A stretch of 64,000 nucleotides of DNA from contig JAJDEO010000058.1 of assembly GCA_029259745.1 (NCBI GenBank), positions 1 to 64,000 on the forward strand, written 5' to 3'. The notes beneath the pieces were generated by a model that worked only from the letters and a program-made list of their open reading frames with translations, ran no database searches and was not told the origin of the DNA. Shown one piece after another: positions 17,396 through 26,475 of the stretch (position 1 is its first letter; every line of letters begins with the position of its first letter). The position numbers and the translations under genes are program-made. This DNA is from Planctomycetota bacterium. GTDB taxonomy: Bacteria > Planctomycetota > B15-G4.

Positions 17396-17656
17396 CGAGG
17401 GTTCTGACTGGAGGCGGCCTGTGTGGGCGTTGAGGATCAGAGACGTCGCTTCAACGCAGCCAGGAAGGATTCAGATGCGAACGTCGCACGAAGCGGGGGA
17501 ATCTCGTTCGTCGTCGGCGCACGTTTTGCGCTTCCGGTTATGTTGGAGCCGTCTGCTCGCGGGCAACACGAACAGCGCGTCCCGGGCAGAGGCCGCTATC
17601 GAGCCGCTCCTCTGCGGCACGGCCGAGAGGAGCTTCGCCTGACCGGAGGACGTCCT

Positions 17657-19219
17657 GTGTTTCATCATTCGATTTGCGTGTGCGGCCTGACCGTCGCAGT
17701 CGCCGCCAGTATCGGCGCGGCGCAGTACGCACCGACGCAGACGGCGTCGCTGCAACCCAACGTCGGAATGTTCATCGGCATCGACGTGGCGCTGCATGGC
17801 GACGTTGCGTTCGTCAATGCTCCTCACGGGTTGATTTCTGGCTCCACGCGCGTCGTGCAGGCCTATCGCAAGATCGCCGACGTATGGACCTTGGAACAGA
17901 CGCTCACGCACCCCGACGCAGAAGACATCCGCTTCGGCTGGTCGCTCGACTTCGACGGCACCACGCTCGTCGTCGGCTCCCCCTCGCTGCCCAAGCTCGA
18001 CGCGCCAGCCGTCGCCACCGTCTACACGCACAACGGGAGTGAATGGGTCGGCACGGATCTCCCGGCACCGCCGCAGGAGGGCATCGGCTACGCGACAGAC
18101 GTGGCGGTCGATGACGACCTGATCCTCGTCGGCGCCCCCGCCTTCGACATCCCCACGACGCAGCTCGCGATCACGAACGGCGGCGCGGCCTACGCGTATC
18201 GACGCAACGCGGCCGGCGAGTGGAAGCTCAAGCAAGAGCTGATTCCGCCCACCGCGTTCGACTTCATGGTGTTCGGCATCAGCGTCGACATCGCCGGGAC
18301 GAGTGCGCTCCTCGGTGCCAGCGGCGGCGACCGCGCGTACGCTTTCGAGTGGAACCAGGGCACGCTCTGGACACTCACACAGATTCTGACGCCCTCCGTG
18401 GCCACACCGGACAGCGCGTTCGGTGAGGAAGTGAAGATCGATGCGCAGCGCGCGGTGATCGGCGCTTGGCAAGACGACACGTTCGCCGACCGTGGTGCTG
18501 CGTTCGTCTTCGAGCAAACGTGCCGGAGCTGGAAGGAGATGCAGCGTCTCGACGCGCCGGCCGGAGCAAGCACCTATGGACGCGCAGTCGACATTTACGG
18601 CGACACCGTGATCGTGGGTGCGCAGAGCGAAGATGTCGGCGGAGTCAATGGCGCCGGTGCTGCGCACGCATACCGCTGGGATGGAAGTTCGTGGGGCTAC
18701 GAGCAGCGACTGGTATCTGCCAGCCCACAGGCGTTGGACTCTCTCGGCCGAAGCATCGCGATCGATGGCGACCTCGCGATGGCCGGCGCGATCGGCGCCA
18801 GCGCGGGACAGCCCGGCAAGGTGCTGCTGTTCGAAGCCGCCCCGATCACGCCGCCGTGGACCGACCTCGGCTTTCCACTCGCAGGCAGCGACGTGGCGAC
18901 ACTCGCCGGCACCGGCACGCTGCAGGCAAACACGAGCCTCGAGCTGACCGTCGACTGTGGCCCGGCATCCGGCACGGGCACGCTCGTCGTCGGACTCAGC
19001 GAGATCAACGTGCCGTTCAAGGGCGGCGTGATCGTCCCTGATCCACTGCTGCTCGTCTCTGGCCTGGGGCTCTCCCCGCTCGGCAGTCTCGTGCTCCCCG
19101 CGACGTGGCCGGCCGGCGTGCCCGTCGACACGACGCTCGCCATGCAAATGTGGTTCAGCGACGCCGCGGGGCCACTCGGCTTCTCATCGACGAACGCGCT
19201 GCGACTCTCCGCGAAGTAG
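17657..19219 (+). CDS. Secreted FG-GAP beta-propeller protein
   Basis: The start is the GTG at 17657. It is placed by GGAGGA 6 bases upstream and by the signal peptide that begins there (HHSICVCGLTVAVAASIGAAQ); upstream in-frame codons lack both. The protein is 520 residues. It has about six FG-GAP-type repeats of ~55 residues, each with a blade phrase such as GWSLDFDGTTLVVGSP, YGRAVDIYGDTVIVGAQ or LGRSIAIDGDLAMAGA. These are integrin-alpha-like propeller blades, though the calcium loops are degenerate. A separate beta-rich C-terminal domain (from ~390) ends FSSTNALRLSAK and resembles the shared end domain of many planctomycete surface proteins. A role in adhesion or surface display is likely; no enzyme motif is seen. 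Confidence 0.85.
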   Translation: MFHHSICVCGLTVAVAASIGAAQYAPTQTASLQPNVGMFIGIDVALHGDVAFVNAPHGLISGSTRVVQAYRKIADVWTLEQTLTHPDAEDIRFGWSLDFDGTTLVVGSPSLPKLDAPAVATVYTHNGSEWVGTDLPAPPQEGIGYATDVAVDDDLILVGAPAFDIPTTQLAITNGGAAYAYRRNAAGEWKLKQELIPPTAFDFMVFGISVDIAGTSALLGASGGDRAYAFEWNQGTLWTLTQILTPSVATPDSAFGEEVKIDAQRAVIGAWQDDTFADRGAAFVFEQTCRSWKEMQRLDAPAGASTYGRAVDIYGDTVIVGAQSEDVGGVNGAGAAHAYRWDGSSWGYEQRLVSASPQALDSLGRSIAIDGDLAMAGAIGASAGQPGKVLLFEAAPITPPWTDLGFPLAGSDVATLAGTGTLQANTSLELTVDCGPASGTGTLVVGLSEINVPFKGGVIVPDPLLLVSGLGLSPLGSLVLPATWPAGVPVDTTLAMQMWFSDAAGPLGFSSTNALRLSAK

Positions 19220-19239
19220 CGCGTCGACCTGAGCCTCCT

Positions 19240-20379
19240 TCAACAGCAGAAGCTGCGTACCGCGTCGGCGTAGAACTCCACGCCCGCTTCGAGTTCGTCG
19301 AACGTGATCGACTCGTCGACGCGGTGCGCCTGATCGATGGACCCCGGACCGCAGACGACCGTGGGGATGCCGAGGCCGCCGCGGAAGATCTCCGCCTCGG
19401 TGTAGAACGGCACGACGCCGGGCTCGAGCGCCGTCCGCTCCGTGAGCCAGGCGACGAACGGCACGCCGGCATCCTGGGCGAACGCGGGGCGGTCTTCGAA
19501 CCAGTCGATCGTCGCCTCGGTCCCCGACGCAGCGGCCACAGCGACGTCGAGCTCGCGCTGGACGCGCGCACGGAAGGCCGTCAAGTCGATGCCGGGCAGC
19601 GGGCGAAACTCGAGCATGACCTCGCCGCGGTCGGGAACGACGTTGCGTGCCGTCCCCGCTGACACGAGGCCCGTGTTCAGCACCGTGCCGCGCGGATCGT
19701 GGCGACTGTCGGCCGGCGCCTCGGCGGCGAGTTCCTCGCGCAGCCGGTGCATCGCGACGAGGAACGCGCCGAGCGCAGCACTGGCGTCGGCACCCTTCCA
19801 CGGATTGCTCGAGTGGGCGGGCACGCCCCGGAAGGTCACGCGCGCGACGCCGTAGCCTTTGTGCTCGACGATCGGGCGCATGCCGGTCGGCTCGCCGACG
19901 AGACACACCGCGCCCGTGAGATCGCCGGCGAGGTCGGGCCGTTGGACGAGGTGCAGCGCGCCGTGACAGCCGACCTCTTCGGCGTACGTCAGCGCGAGGA
20001 CGACGGGCCGGCGCAGCGCCTCACGCGTGGCTGCCACGGCCTCGATCTGCGTCGCGATCGGCCCCTTCATGTCGACGGCTCCGCGACCGAAGAGCCGCCG
20101 CCCGTCGCGCTCGGCACTCGTCGTCGCGCGCATCGACGCGTCCCACGGAACGGTGTCGAGATGACCGGCGAGGACGAGACCGGCGGCCGCATCGCCGCCG
20201 AAGCGCGCGACGAGGTTGCGTTGAGCCACGCCGGCGTGCTCGCCGTCCTGCACGGTGACGTGCGCGCCGAGTTCGCCGAGTTCCTCGACGAGTGCCGCGA
20301 CCACGGGTGCCGTCGAACGCCCCGGTGAGGTGTCGACAGCGACGAGGCGCTCGGTGAATGCCACGATGTCATTGCGCAT
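19240..20379 (-). CDS. argE: M20 metallo-hydrolase, acetylornithine deacetylase (ArgE)-like
   Basis: A 379-residue zinc-dependent amidohydrolase. The two-metal site is intact: H73 and D75 in AGHLDTVPWD, D103 in GRGAVDMKGP, the catalytic E134/E135 in YAEEVG, E163 in GEPT, and a C-terminal His in DQAHRVDE. A dimerisation domain lies between residues ~175 and 290. The pattern fits ArgE/DapE enzymes, which remove an acyl group from N-acetylornithine or N-succinyl-diaminopimelate; ArgE is the closer match by motif. No arginine genes are adjacent, so the substrate is an inference. It converges on the FG-GAP gene with only 20 bp between stops. Confidence 0.85.
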   Translation of the reverse strand: MRNDIVAFTERLVAVDTSPGRSTAPVVAALVEELGELGAHVTVQDGEHAGVAQRNLVARFGGDAAAGLVLAGHLDTVPWDASMRATTSAERDGRRLFGRGAVDMKGPIATQIEAVAATREALRRPVVLALTYAEEVGCHGALHLVQRPDLAGDLTGAVCLVGEPTGMRPIVEHKGYGVARVTFRGVPAHSSNPWKGADASAALGAFLVAMHRLREELAAEAPADSRHDPRGTVLNTGLVSAGTARNVVPDRGEVMLEFRPLPGIDLTAFRARVQRELDVAVAAASGTEATIDWFEDRPAFAQDAGVPFVAWLTERTALEPGVVPFYTEAEIFRGGLGIPTVVCGPGSIDQAHRVDESITFDELEAGVEFYADAVRSFCC

Positions 20380-20494
20380 GGCGGCGAGTGTACAGCGCGC
20401 CGGCGAGCCACGGCACGGTCGTCTCGACGCACCGAGCGGTGGGCTCGCACTCGCGAACCCACCGCCCGGTCCTGCCGTCAGGCTGTCGCGTCGA

Positions 20495-21610
20495 TCAGTC
20501 TCTGAGCGCGGCGCTCAGGTTGAACATCGGCATGATGAGACTGGAGACGATGAGCGCGACCACGGCACCCATGATGATCGTCATCGCGGGTTCGATCGTG
20601 GCGACGAACGCCTTGATCGCACCCTCGACCTTCTTCTCATGGTGCTTCGTGATCTTCTCGAGCACGTCGGGCAAAGAACCCGAGCGCTCACCGAGCGAGA
20701 CCATCGCCGTTTCGGTGCCCGGCACGAGCGGGTTGTCCATCAAACTCGCCGAGATGTCACCACCCTGCTCGACATCGAGACGCGATTGAGTCCAAAGCTT
20801 CTCGTACTCGTGGTTGCCCGAAACATCCGCCGCTGTGCGCAGCGCTTCGAGCACATTGAGGCCGGCCCCGAGCATGACACCCAAGACGTGAAAGGCGCGT
20901 GAGATCGCGATGGCCTTGATGAGCGGGCCGAAAGCAGGGACACGGAGCCAGATCGGATCGAAGATCTCGCGTCCCTTCTTCGACCGGATCACCGTGATCC
21001 CGACGACGCCGCCGACGATCACGGCAGGGAAGAGCCACGCACCATGTGCCTGGATGAAGTCGGAGAGGTTCAGGAAGAAGCGCGTCGGCCCGGGCAGCTT
21101 CGCGCGGTCGCCGAACAGCTCGGCGAACTTCGGGAACACGTTGATGAGCAGGAAGATGACGACACATGTCGCGAGGAACGCCATGAACGCCGGGTACGCC
21201 ATGGCGCCCTTGACCTTCTTGCGCGTGCCGATGTCGCGCTCCATGAAGTCGGAGACCTTGCGCAGCATCGAGCCGAGGTCACCGGTCATCTCACCGGCGC
21301 GGACGAGCGCGAGCGCCACGGAGTTGAAGGCCCACGGGTGCTCCCCCATCGCCTGCGAGAGCGGCTTGCCGTCCTCGACGGCTTCGCGGATGTCCTGCAC
21401 GAGCTGGGACATCGGCCCCGTCGACTGCTTCTCGAGAACCTCGAGCGCCGACGCGAGGTTGAGACCGGTCTCGAACATGATTCCGAGCTGACCGATCAGA
21501 TCGAGGATCTCTTCCTGCGGGACCTGCATCTGCTTCAGCTTGTACTGGAAGCGTTCTTGCAGGCCCATCTTCCCCTGTTGTTGATTGCCAGCGTTGACGG
21601 CGACGGCCAT
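20495..21610 (-). CDS. Type II secretion/type IV pilus inner-membrane platform protein (GspF/PilC)
   Basis: The polytopic platform protein that couples the ATPase to pilin assembly. The 371-residue protein has two copies of the T2SSF domain. Each carries the helical phrase seen as LASALEVLEKQ...ALVRAGEMTGDLGSML and LNVLEALRTAA...MVSLGERSGSLPDVL. Membrane segments lie at about 163-185, 208-228 and 343-363. It starts 2 bp after the stop of the ATPase gene and is the last gene of the secretion operon. Confidence 0.93.
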   Translation of the reverse strand: MAVAVNAGNQQQGKMGLQERFQYKLKQMQVPQEEILDLIGQLGIMFETGLNLASALEVLEKQSTGPMSQLVQDIREAVEDGKPLSQAMGEHPWAFNSVALALVRAGEMTGDLGSMLRKVSDFMERDIGTRKKVKGAMAYPAFMAFLATCVVIFLLINVFPKFAELFGDRAKLPGPTRFFLNLSDFIQAHGAWLFPAVIVGGVVGITVIRSKKGREIFDPIWLRVPAFGPLIKAIAISRAFHVLGVMLGAGLNVLEALRTAADVSGNHEYEKLWTQSRLDVEQGGDISASLMDNPLVPGTETAMVSLGERSGSLPDVLEKITKHHEKKVEGAIKAFVATIEPAMTIIMGAVVALIVSSLIMPMFNLSAALRD

Positions 21611-21612
21611 GA

Positions 21613-23346
21613 CTATGCAAGCTCCGCGACTCGGATGATTTCTTCAATGGTTGTCAGCCCCTCGGCGACCTTGGCGAGGCCGTCACACACGAGGGTGCGG
21701 TGCCCCTGGTTCTTCGCTTCTTGGCGAAGAGCAGAGAGCGTCGGATTGTTGGTGATGATGTCGCGCAGGACATCGTCGATGGAGAACAGTTCGTGGACAC
21801 CGACGCGCCCCGCAAACCCGACGTCACCGCACTCGCGGCAGCCCTCGCCGCGCGAGACGGTCGTGCACGGGACCTCGAAGCGTTCGAAGAGGTCGCGATG
21901 CTCGGCCGTCGGCTCCTCGATCTTCCGGCAATGTGGACAGACGCGTCGCACGAGTCGCTGGGCGACGATGCCGTTCAGCGCCGCCGCGAGCAGGTACGAC
22001 TCCATGCCCATGTTGACGAGACGCGGCACGGCCGCGATCGCATCGTTGGTGTGCAGCGTCGAGAGGACGAGGTGACCGGTCAGCGAGGCTTCGATGCAGA
22101 TCTGCGCCGTCTCGCGGTCGCGAATCTCACCCACCATGATGACGTCGGGGTCCTGTCGCAGCAGAGCGCGCAGCGCTGACGCGAACGTGAGGCCGGCGCG
22201 CTCGTTGACCTGGATCTGGTTGACCATCGGGATCATGTACTCGGTCGGGTCCTCGACCGTGCACATGTTGCGCTCGACGGAGTTGATCGTTGCGAGCGCT
22301 GCGTAGAGCGTCGTCGTCTTACCCGAACCCGTCGGGCCCGTCACGAGCAGCACGCCGTTGGGACGGCTGATCACGTCGGCCAGTCCCTTCTCGATCGCCG
22401 GGCTCAGACCGAGGCCCGAGAGATCACGCAGCACGTTGCTGCGATCGAGAATACGCATCACGACCTTCTCGCCGAACGATGTCGGCAGCGTCGAGACACG
22501 GAGGTCGATGTTCTTGTTGTCGTACGAGACCGGAATGCGGCCGTCCTGCGGCACGCGTCGCTCTGCGATGTCGAGGCCCGCCATGATCTTGACGCGCGAC
22601 ACGATGGCCGGTGCGAACCGCGGCGGAAGACGCGCCGTGCCGAGCATCTCCTCGGCCTCGCGCAGGATGCCGTCGATACGAAACCGCAGCCGCAGGACGT
22701 TCTCGTCCGGCTCGATGTGGATGTCGGACGCGCCGTGCGCGATGGCGCCCTTGATCACACGGTTGACGAGACGCACGACCGGCGCGAGGCCCGCGATCTC
22801 GTCGAGATTCTGCGCGTCGTCGTGCTCTTCGCGGACGAGTTCTTCGTCGTCCTCCTCGGCCCCGACATCGTCGAGGATGTCGTCGACGTTCAGCGAGCTC
22901 GGCGCTGCGCCGAGCTCGCTGAGGCCCTTCTCGATGTCTTCGAGCGGCGCGACGACCAGTCGCACCTTCAATCCCGTCAAGCGCCCGAGATTGTCGATCG
23001 TGAAGATGTCCGTCGGGTCGGACACTGCAACGGTGAACTCGCCGAACACGCTGTAGAGAGGCAGGACGCTGTGACTGCGCGCCCACTCCTTGTCGAGCAC
23101 GTCGAACATCGACCGGTCGCCCAGACCGCGCTTGATGCGGACGAACTCGAGGCCCTTCTGCACCGCCAGGGCGTTGAGCAAACTGACGTCATCGGCAAGG
23201 CCCAACCGCACGAGCCGCTGATCGAGGCGTTCGTTCGGATTCGCCGGCGGAGACCGCAGGGCGCGATCCGCTTGCTCTTCTGTGAGCAGTTCCGCCGAGC
23301 GCATCGTCTCGATCAGCGTGTGCTGCTGGAGGCCGACAACGGTCAT
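21613..23346 (-). CDS. Type II secretion/type IV pilus assembly ATPase (GspE/PilB)
   Basis: A 577-residue hexameric motor. Residues ~1-145 are the MshEN/T2SSE N-terminal domain, then an acidic linker (~152-180) and the ATPase core. Walker A is GPTGSGKTT at 337-345, the Walker B region is DVIMVGEIRD at 401-410, and the His box is LVLSTLHTND near 427. A four-cysteine zinc site (C470, C473, C503, C506) is typical of extension-type GspE/PilB rather than the PilT retraction ATPase. All catalytic motifs are intact. Its ATG overlaps the stop of the STAS gene by 4 bases. Confidence 0.95.
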   Translation of the reverse strand: MTVVGLQQHTLIETMRSAELLTEEQADRALRSPPANPNERLDQRLVRLGLADDVSLLNALAVQKGLEFVRIKRGLGDRSMFDVLDKEWARSHSVLPLYSVFGEFTVAVSDPTDIFTIDNLGRLTGLKVRLVVAPLEDIEKGLSELGAAPSSLNVDDILDDVGAEEDDEELVREEHDDAQNLDEIAGLAPVVRLVNRVIKGAIAHGASDIHIEPDENVLRLRFRIDGILREAEEMLGTARLPPRFAPAIVSRVKIMAGLDIAERRVPQDGRIPVSYDNKNIDLRVSTLPTSFGEKVVMRILDRSNVLRDLSGLGLSPAIEKGLADVISRPNGVLLVTGPTGSGKTTTLYAALATINSVERNMCTVEDPTEYMIPMVNQIQVNERAGLTFASALRALLRQDPDVIMVGEIRDRETAQICIEASLTGHLVLSTLHTNDAIAAVPRLVNMGMESYLLAAALNGIVAQRLVRRVCPHCRKIEEPTAEHRDLFERFEVPCTTVSRGEGCRECGDVGFAGRVGVHELFSIDDVLRDIITNNPTLSALRQEAKNQGHRTLVCDGLAKVAEGLTTIEEIIRVAELA

Positions 23347-23705
23347 ACCAGCTCCTCGTCCTTCTCTTTGTCAGTGGGACCTACAGCCGAGGGGGCCCGT
23401 CCGGACTCTCCTCCTTGGGGTTGCCCCCCTCGGCTGAACTCGAGCTTCCCTGCGAGCCCCGTGACACGGAGCGCGGTGTAGAGAAGCTCACTTGGATTCA
23501 CGACCGTGAACGTGAGACCGCGTGACTTGGCGAGTTCGTCGAACTCGACCAACGCCTGCAGCGTCAGCGAGTCGAAGGTCATGACGTGATCGGCACTCAT
23601 GTGAATGCCCGTCACGCCACGTGCCACTTGGTCGGACAACGTCGCGGAGAGATCCCCGACGGCGCCCTGCGTCAGTTCACGGCCGGCGTCGACCTTCTGG
23701 ATCAC
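23343..23705 (-). CDS. STAS-domain protein inside the secretion operon
   Basis: A 120-residue protein. Residues ~1-95 fit the STAS fold of anti-sigma-factor antagonists: a strand-rich start, TGIHMSADHVMTFDSLTLQALVEF, then LTFTVVNPSELLYTALRVTGLAGKLEF. The position equivalent to the phosphorylated serine of SpoIIAA is S46 in FDSLT, although the usual DSSG is altered. The last 25 residues are charged and disordered. The GTG start at 23705 overlaps the secretin stop, and its own stop overlaps the gspE start, so it is embedded in the operon by coupling on both sides. Its function there is unknown; a switch by serine phosphorylation or partner exchange is inference. Confidence 0.75.
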   Translation of the reverse strand: MIQKVDAGRELTQGAVGDLSATLSDQVARGVTGIHMSADHVMTFDSLTLQALVEFDELAKSRGLTFTVVNPSELLYTALRVTGLAGKLEFSRGGQPQGGESGRAPSAVGPTDKEKDEELV

Positions 23706-25297
23706 TTGCCTGCCGCCTCGATGGCGTCGTCGATCTCCATCGAGAGTTCGATGACACCGTCACCCAACGGATCGATCTTCAGGGCGCGATCGCAGAGCGC
23801 ACGAGCCTCGTCGTAGCGACCCTTGGCGAGGGCTTCACGCGCCTCGTGCATGTGGTCGCTTGCGAAGTTCGTCCGCGAGGTCGAGCCCATCTGCTGACGC
23901 AGGACGTCGGAGTTGCGCTCGGCACGCTCGATCGTCGGGCGAGCATCTTCGTGGACCTCACCGTTCTCGAGGATGTATGGCGTGAGCAACACGACGATCT
24001 CCGAGCGTTCGACTTCCGTCTCTTCGCTCGTGAAGAGCCAGCCGACACCGGGAAGACTTCCCAGCACCGGGACCTTGCTCTCCGTGCGCACGTCGCGCGT
24101 CTCGATCAGGCCACCGATGGCCACGGTCTCGGAGTCACGCACCATGACGTTGGTCGTCACTTCCGACGTCGTCTCGGTCGGCAGGTTCGTGACCGGGTCC
24201 ACCACGCCGCTGCTGCGCTGCGGGTGAATCTCGAGGCGCACGAAACCGTCGTCGCCGATGAAGGGACGGAAGCGAAGCTGCGTTCCGACCTCGAGGAACT
24301 CGACCGTCTGCTGCGAGATGCCGTCACTGACGGTCGTCGCGCCAAAGTAGCCGAGTCGACCACCGATGATCAGCTCACCGCGCTGCTTGTTGAGCGCGAG
24401 GACTTCGGTGTTCGCGAGCACGTTCGTGTCGGCGACCTGCTGCAATGCTTCGACGAACATCGAGATGCTCGTGCCGACGTAACCGATGCGCAGACCGTCA
24501 CCGCCGGGCGTCGTGAAGCCCGACGTCGAACCCGTGATCGAACCGGCCGACTGTGCCGTGCCACCGTTGAAGACGTTGCCGAGCTCCGACAGCGACGAGA
24601 AGTCGCTGAGGTGCAGGCCCCCACCGAGCGCCGAGAGATCGACGCCCCAGCGGTTGGTCTCGTCGAGGCGGACCTCGATCATCGTGGCCTTCACGAGCAC
24701 CTGACGTGGACGCACGTCGAGACGACGGATGAGTGCATCGACCGCGTCGATGACGACGGGCTGGTCGATGATCAGGAGCGTGTCCTGCATCGCCGAGCTG
24801 TTTCCACCTGCGTTGTCTGCATCCGATGGGATACCGACTTCAGGCGAGTCCGAGAGCACGACACTGCCGCGCGGTGAGAGCAGCGGAAGAATGAACTTCT
24901 GCAGCTCCGAGGCGGCGATGTAGTTCGGGCTCACCAGGTGGTGCACCATCGGCGACTCGACGACGTCGAGCTCGTCGAGCGGAAGGACGTGATAGACCTT
25001 TCCGTCGTACATCCACCCCAGACCGAGCGGGTTGAGAACCCAGTCGAGGGACTCTTCGAGAGAGGCGTCGTAGAAGTTGGCGGTGACACCGACCTTCGTG
25101 TCGACACCGGTGACGATATTCACCTTCTTCTTGACCGAGATCATCTCGAGAACTTGTCCGAGTTGGACCCCGCGAACATTCAGCGTGATCGCGTCGTCCT
25201 CGGCATTGACGGCGGTGTCCTGCGTGTAGACGGCGGCGGACAACGCCCCGGTCAGCAGCAGTGAACTCGCGGCAGTCAGCAACAGCGTGCGAAACAT
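23702..25297 (-). CDS. Outer-membrane secretin (GspD/PilQ family)
   Basis: A 531-residue protein with a signal peptide (MFRTLLLTAASSLLLTGALSAA). It is followed by an STN/N0-like domain (ITLNVRGVQLGQVLEMIS... at ~37-100), an N1-like domain and the secretin C-domain. The signature TESKVPVLGSLPGVGWLF sits near residue 410 and EIVVLLTPYI near 437. After the secretin domain there is a ~75-residue TPR-like helical tail (EAREALAKGRYDEARALCDRALKIDP) not seen in classic GspD. Secretins form the gated outer-membrane channel. The gene implies a real outer membrane in this organism. Confidence 0.92.
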   Translation of the reverse strand: MFRTLLLTAASSLLLTGALSAAVYTQDTAVNAEDDAITLNVRGVQLGQVLEMISVKKKVNIVTGVDTKVGVTANFYDASLEESLDWVLNPLGLGWMYDGKVYHVLPLDELDVVESPMVHHLVSPNYIAASELQKFILPLLSPRGSVVLSDSPEVGIPSDADNAGGNSSAMQDTLLIIDQPVVIDAVDALIRRLDVRPRQVLVKATMIEVRLDETNRWGVDLSALGGGLHLSDFSSLSELGNVFNGGTAQSAGSITGSTSGFTTPGGDGLRIGYVGTSISMFVEALQQVADTNVLANTEVLALNKQRGELIIGGRLGYFGATTVSDGISQQTVEFLEVGTQLRFRPFIGDDGFVRLEIHPQRSSGVVDPVTNLPTETTSEVTTNVMVRDSETVAIGGLIETRDVRTESKVPVLGSLPGVGWLFTSEETEVERSEIVVLLTPYILENGEVHEDARPTIERAERNSDVLRQQMGSTSRTNFASDHMHEAREALAKGRYDEARALCDRALKIDPLGDGVIELSMEIDDAIEAAGK

Positions 25298-25372
25298 GGG
25301 TATGATTCCGTAGATACGTGCGACGGCCCTATCGACAGGCCAAGAGCACCAACTTGAAACTCGGCAGACCTG

Positions 25373-25954
25373 TCAGGAGTCCGCGGACTGGTCGGGAATG
25401 CGGATCTTCCCGGCAATGACGGGCATCAGGACCTCGATCGATTCCTCGGTCGGGGCCTGAAGCTTGATGGAGCGAGAAGCAACCTCGGTGAGGCGCCAAC
25501 CTTCGATCGTGTCGCCGACGAAGTGCATACGGCCGTCGATGAGCGCCACGGGGATGTCGCCTTCACCCGTCAACGTTCCGTTCAACGTGACGGTCGGCGG
25601 CTTGAGTTCCTCGGTCGTCTGGACCGGAGCAGCCTTCGGCTTCGACCAGAAGTTCGTGAACGGGTTGGACTCGAGACCTTCCTTCGTCGGGGCTTCCGAG
25701 AGCCGCTCGTTGACCTCTGCAACAGCGGCCTTCGCATCTGCGATGGCGTCGGTCGGCGGTGCCGAGGCAGCTGCTGCCACCTTGTCACCGAGCGCACTGT
25801 CGTCGAGCACGATCTGCCCGGCGTCACTGTCATCCGAGCCACCGAACTGCGCCCAGAGCACACCGACGAGGACGAGAGACAAGACGCCCAGCAGCATCAG
25901 CTTTGTGTTTTGGCCGTTGGCGGCCTTGGCCTTCGTCTGCTTGGTGGTCTTCAT
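25373..25954 (-). CDS. PilP/GspC-like inner-membrane protein
   Basis: A 193-residue protein with one N-terminal membrane segment (about 19-36, KLMLLGVLSLVLVGVLW). A Ser/Ala-rich linker leads to a small beta-domain at ~115-190 with the phrase VALIDGRMHFVGDTIEGWRLTEVASRSIKL. That layout (anchor, linker, HR/PilP-type beta-domain) is that of the secretin-docking proteins PilP and GspC. Sequence similarity is weak, so the call rests on architecture and position between the PilO-like and secretin genes. Its ATG overlaps the upstream stop (ATGA) and is preceded by AAGGAAG. Confidence 0.65.
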   Translation of the reverse strand: MKTTKQTKAKAANGQNTKLMLLGVLSLVLVGVLWAQFGGSDDSDAGQIVLDDSALGDKVAAAASAPPTDAIADAKAAVAEVNERLSEAPTKEGLESNPFTNFWSKPKAAPVQTTEELKPPTVTLNGTLTGEGDIPVALIDGRMHFVGDTIEGWRLTEVASRSIKLQAPTEESIEVLMPVIAGKIRIPDQSADS

Positions 25955-26475
25955 GAGGCTTCCTTCTGCTCGAGCATTACGGCGATCTTGAGCGAGATGC
26001 GACGCACCTCTTCACCGGACTCGATGGTGAGACTGAGGACGCGCGACACCCAGTCGAGCGTCTCGAGAGAGACGAGGAACGAGTCGAGTGCGAAGGCATC
26101 GCCATCGACCGTCAGGTCCCAGGCGAGGTAGCGGAAGCTTCCGTTGACGGGCTTCTGCGCGCGCTCGGTGCGGATCGAGTTCAGACCCGCGTGGCGAACG
26201 AGTTCGAGCAGGTTCGTCTCGAACTGGTGGAACGCCTCCTGGTTGTCAGGACACAGGCGGAACTGTCGCCCCGCGATGTGCTCCTCGAGTTCCAGCTTCT
26301 TCTCCTGGACATCCTTGAAGGCGTCCATCACTTGGACGGCGCGAGCCTGCTCGGATTCGAGCGCCTCGACCTGGCTCTCCAACTCGGAGACACCGTTGTA
26401 GATCGGAAGGAGGACGCCAGCCGCCACGAGGACGAGCACCATCGCGGTGACTGTGATATGCATGCCGAACTTCAT
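25951..26475 (-). CDS. PilO/GspM-like assembly protein
   Basis: A 174-residue protein with a short cytoplasmic start, one membrane helix (about 7-27), a coiled coil (~30-70) and a C-terminal ferredoxin-like domain (~85-170). This is the architecture of PilO and GspM, which dimerise with PilN/GspL in the inner-membrane alignment complex. Start and stop overlap both neighbours by one to four bases. No catalytic residues are expected in this family. Confidence 0.72.
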   Translation of the reverse strand: MKFGMHITVTAMVLVLVAAGVLLPIYNGVSELESQVEALESEQARAVQVMDAFKDVQEKKLELEEHIAGRQFRLCPDNQEAFHQFETNLLELVRHAGLNSIRTERAQKPVNGSFRYLAWDLTVDGDAFALDSFLVSLETLDWVSRVLSLTIESGEEVRRISLKIAVMLEQKEAS

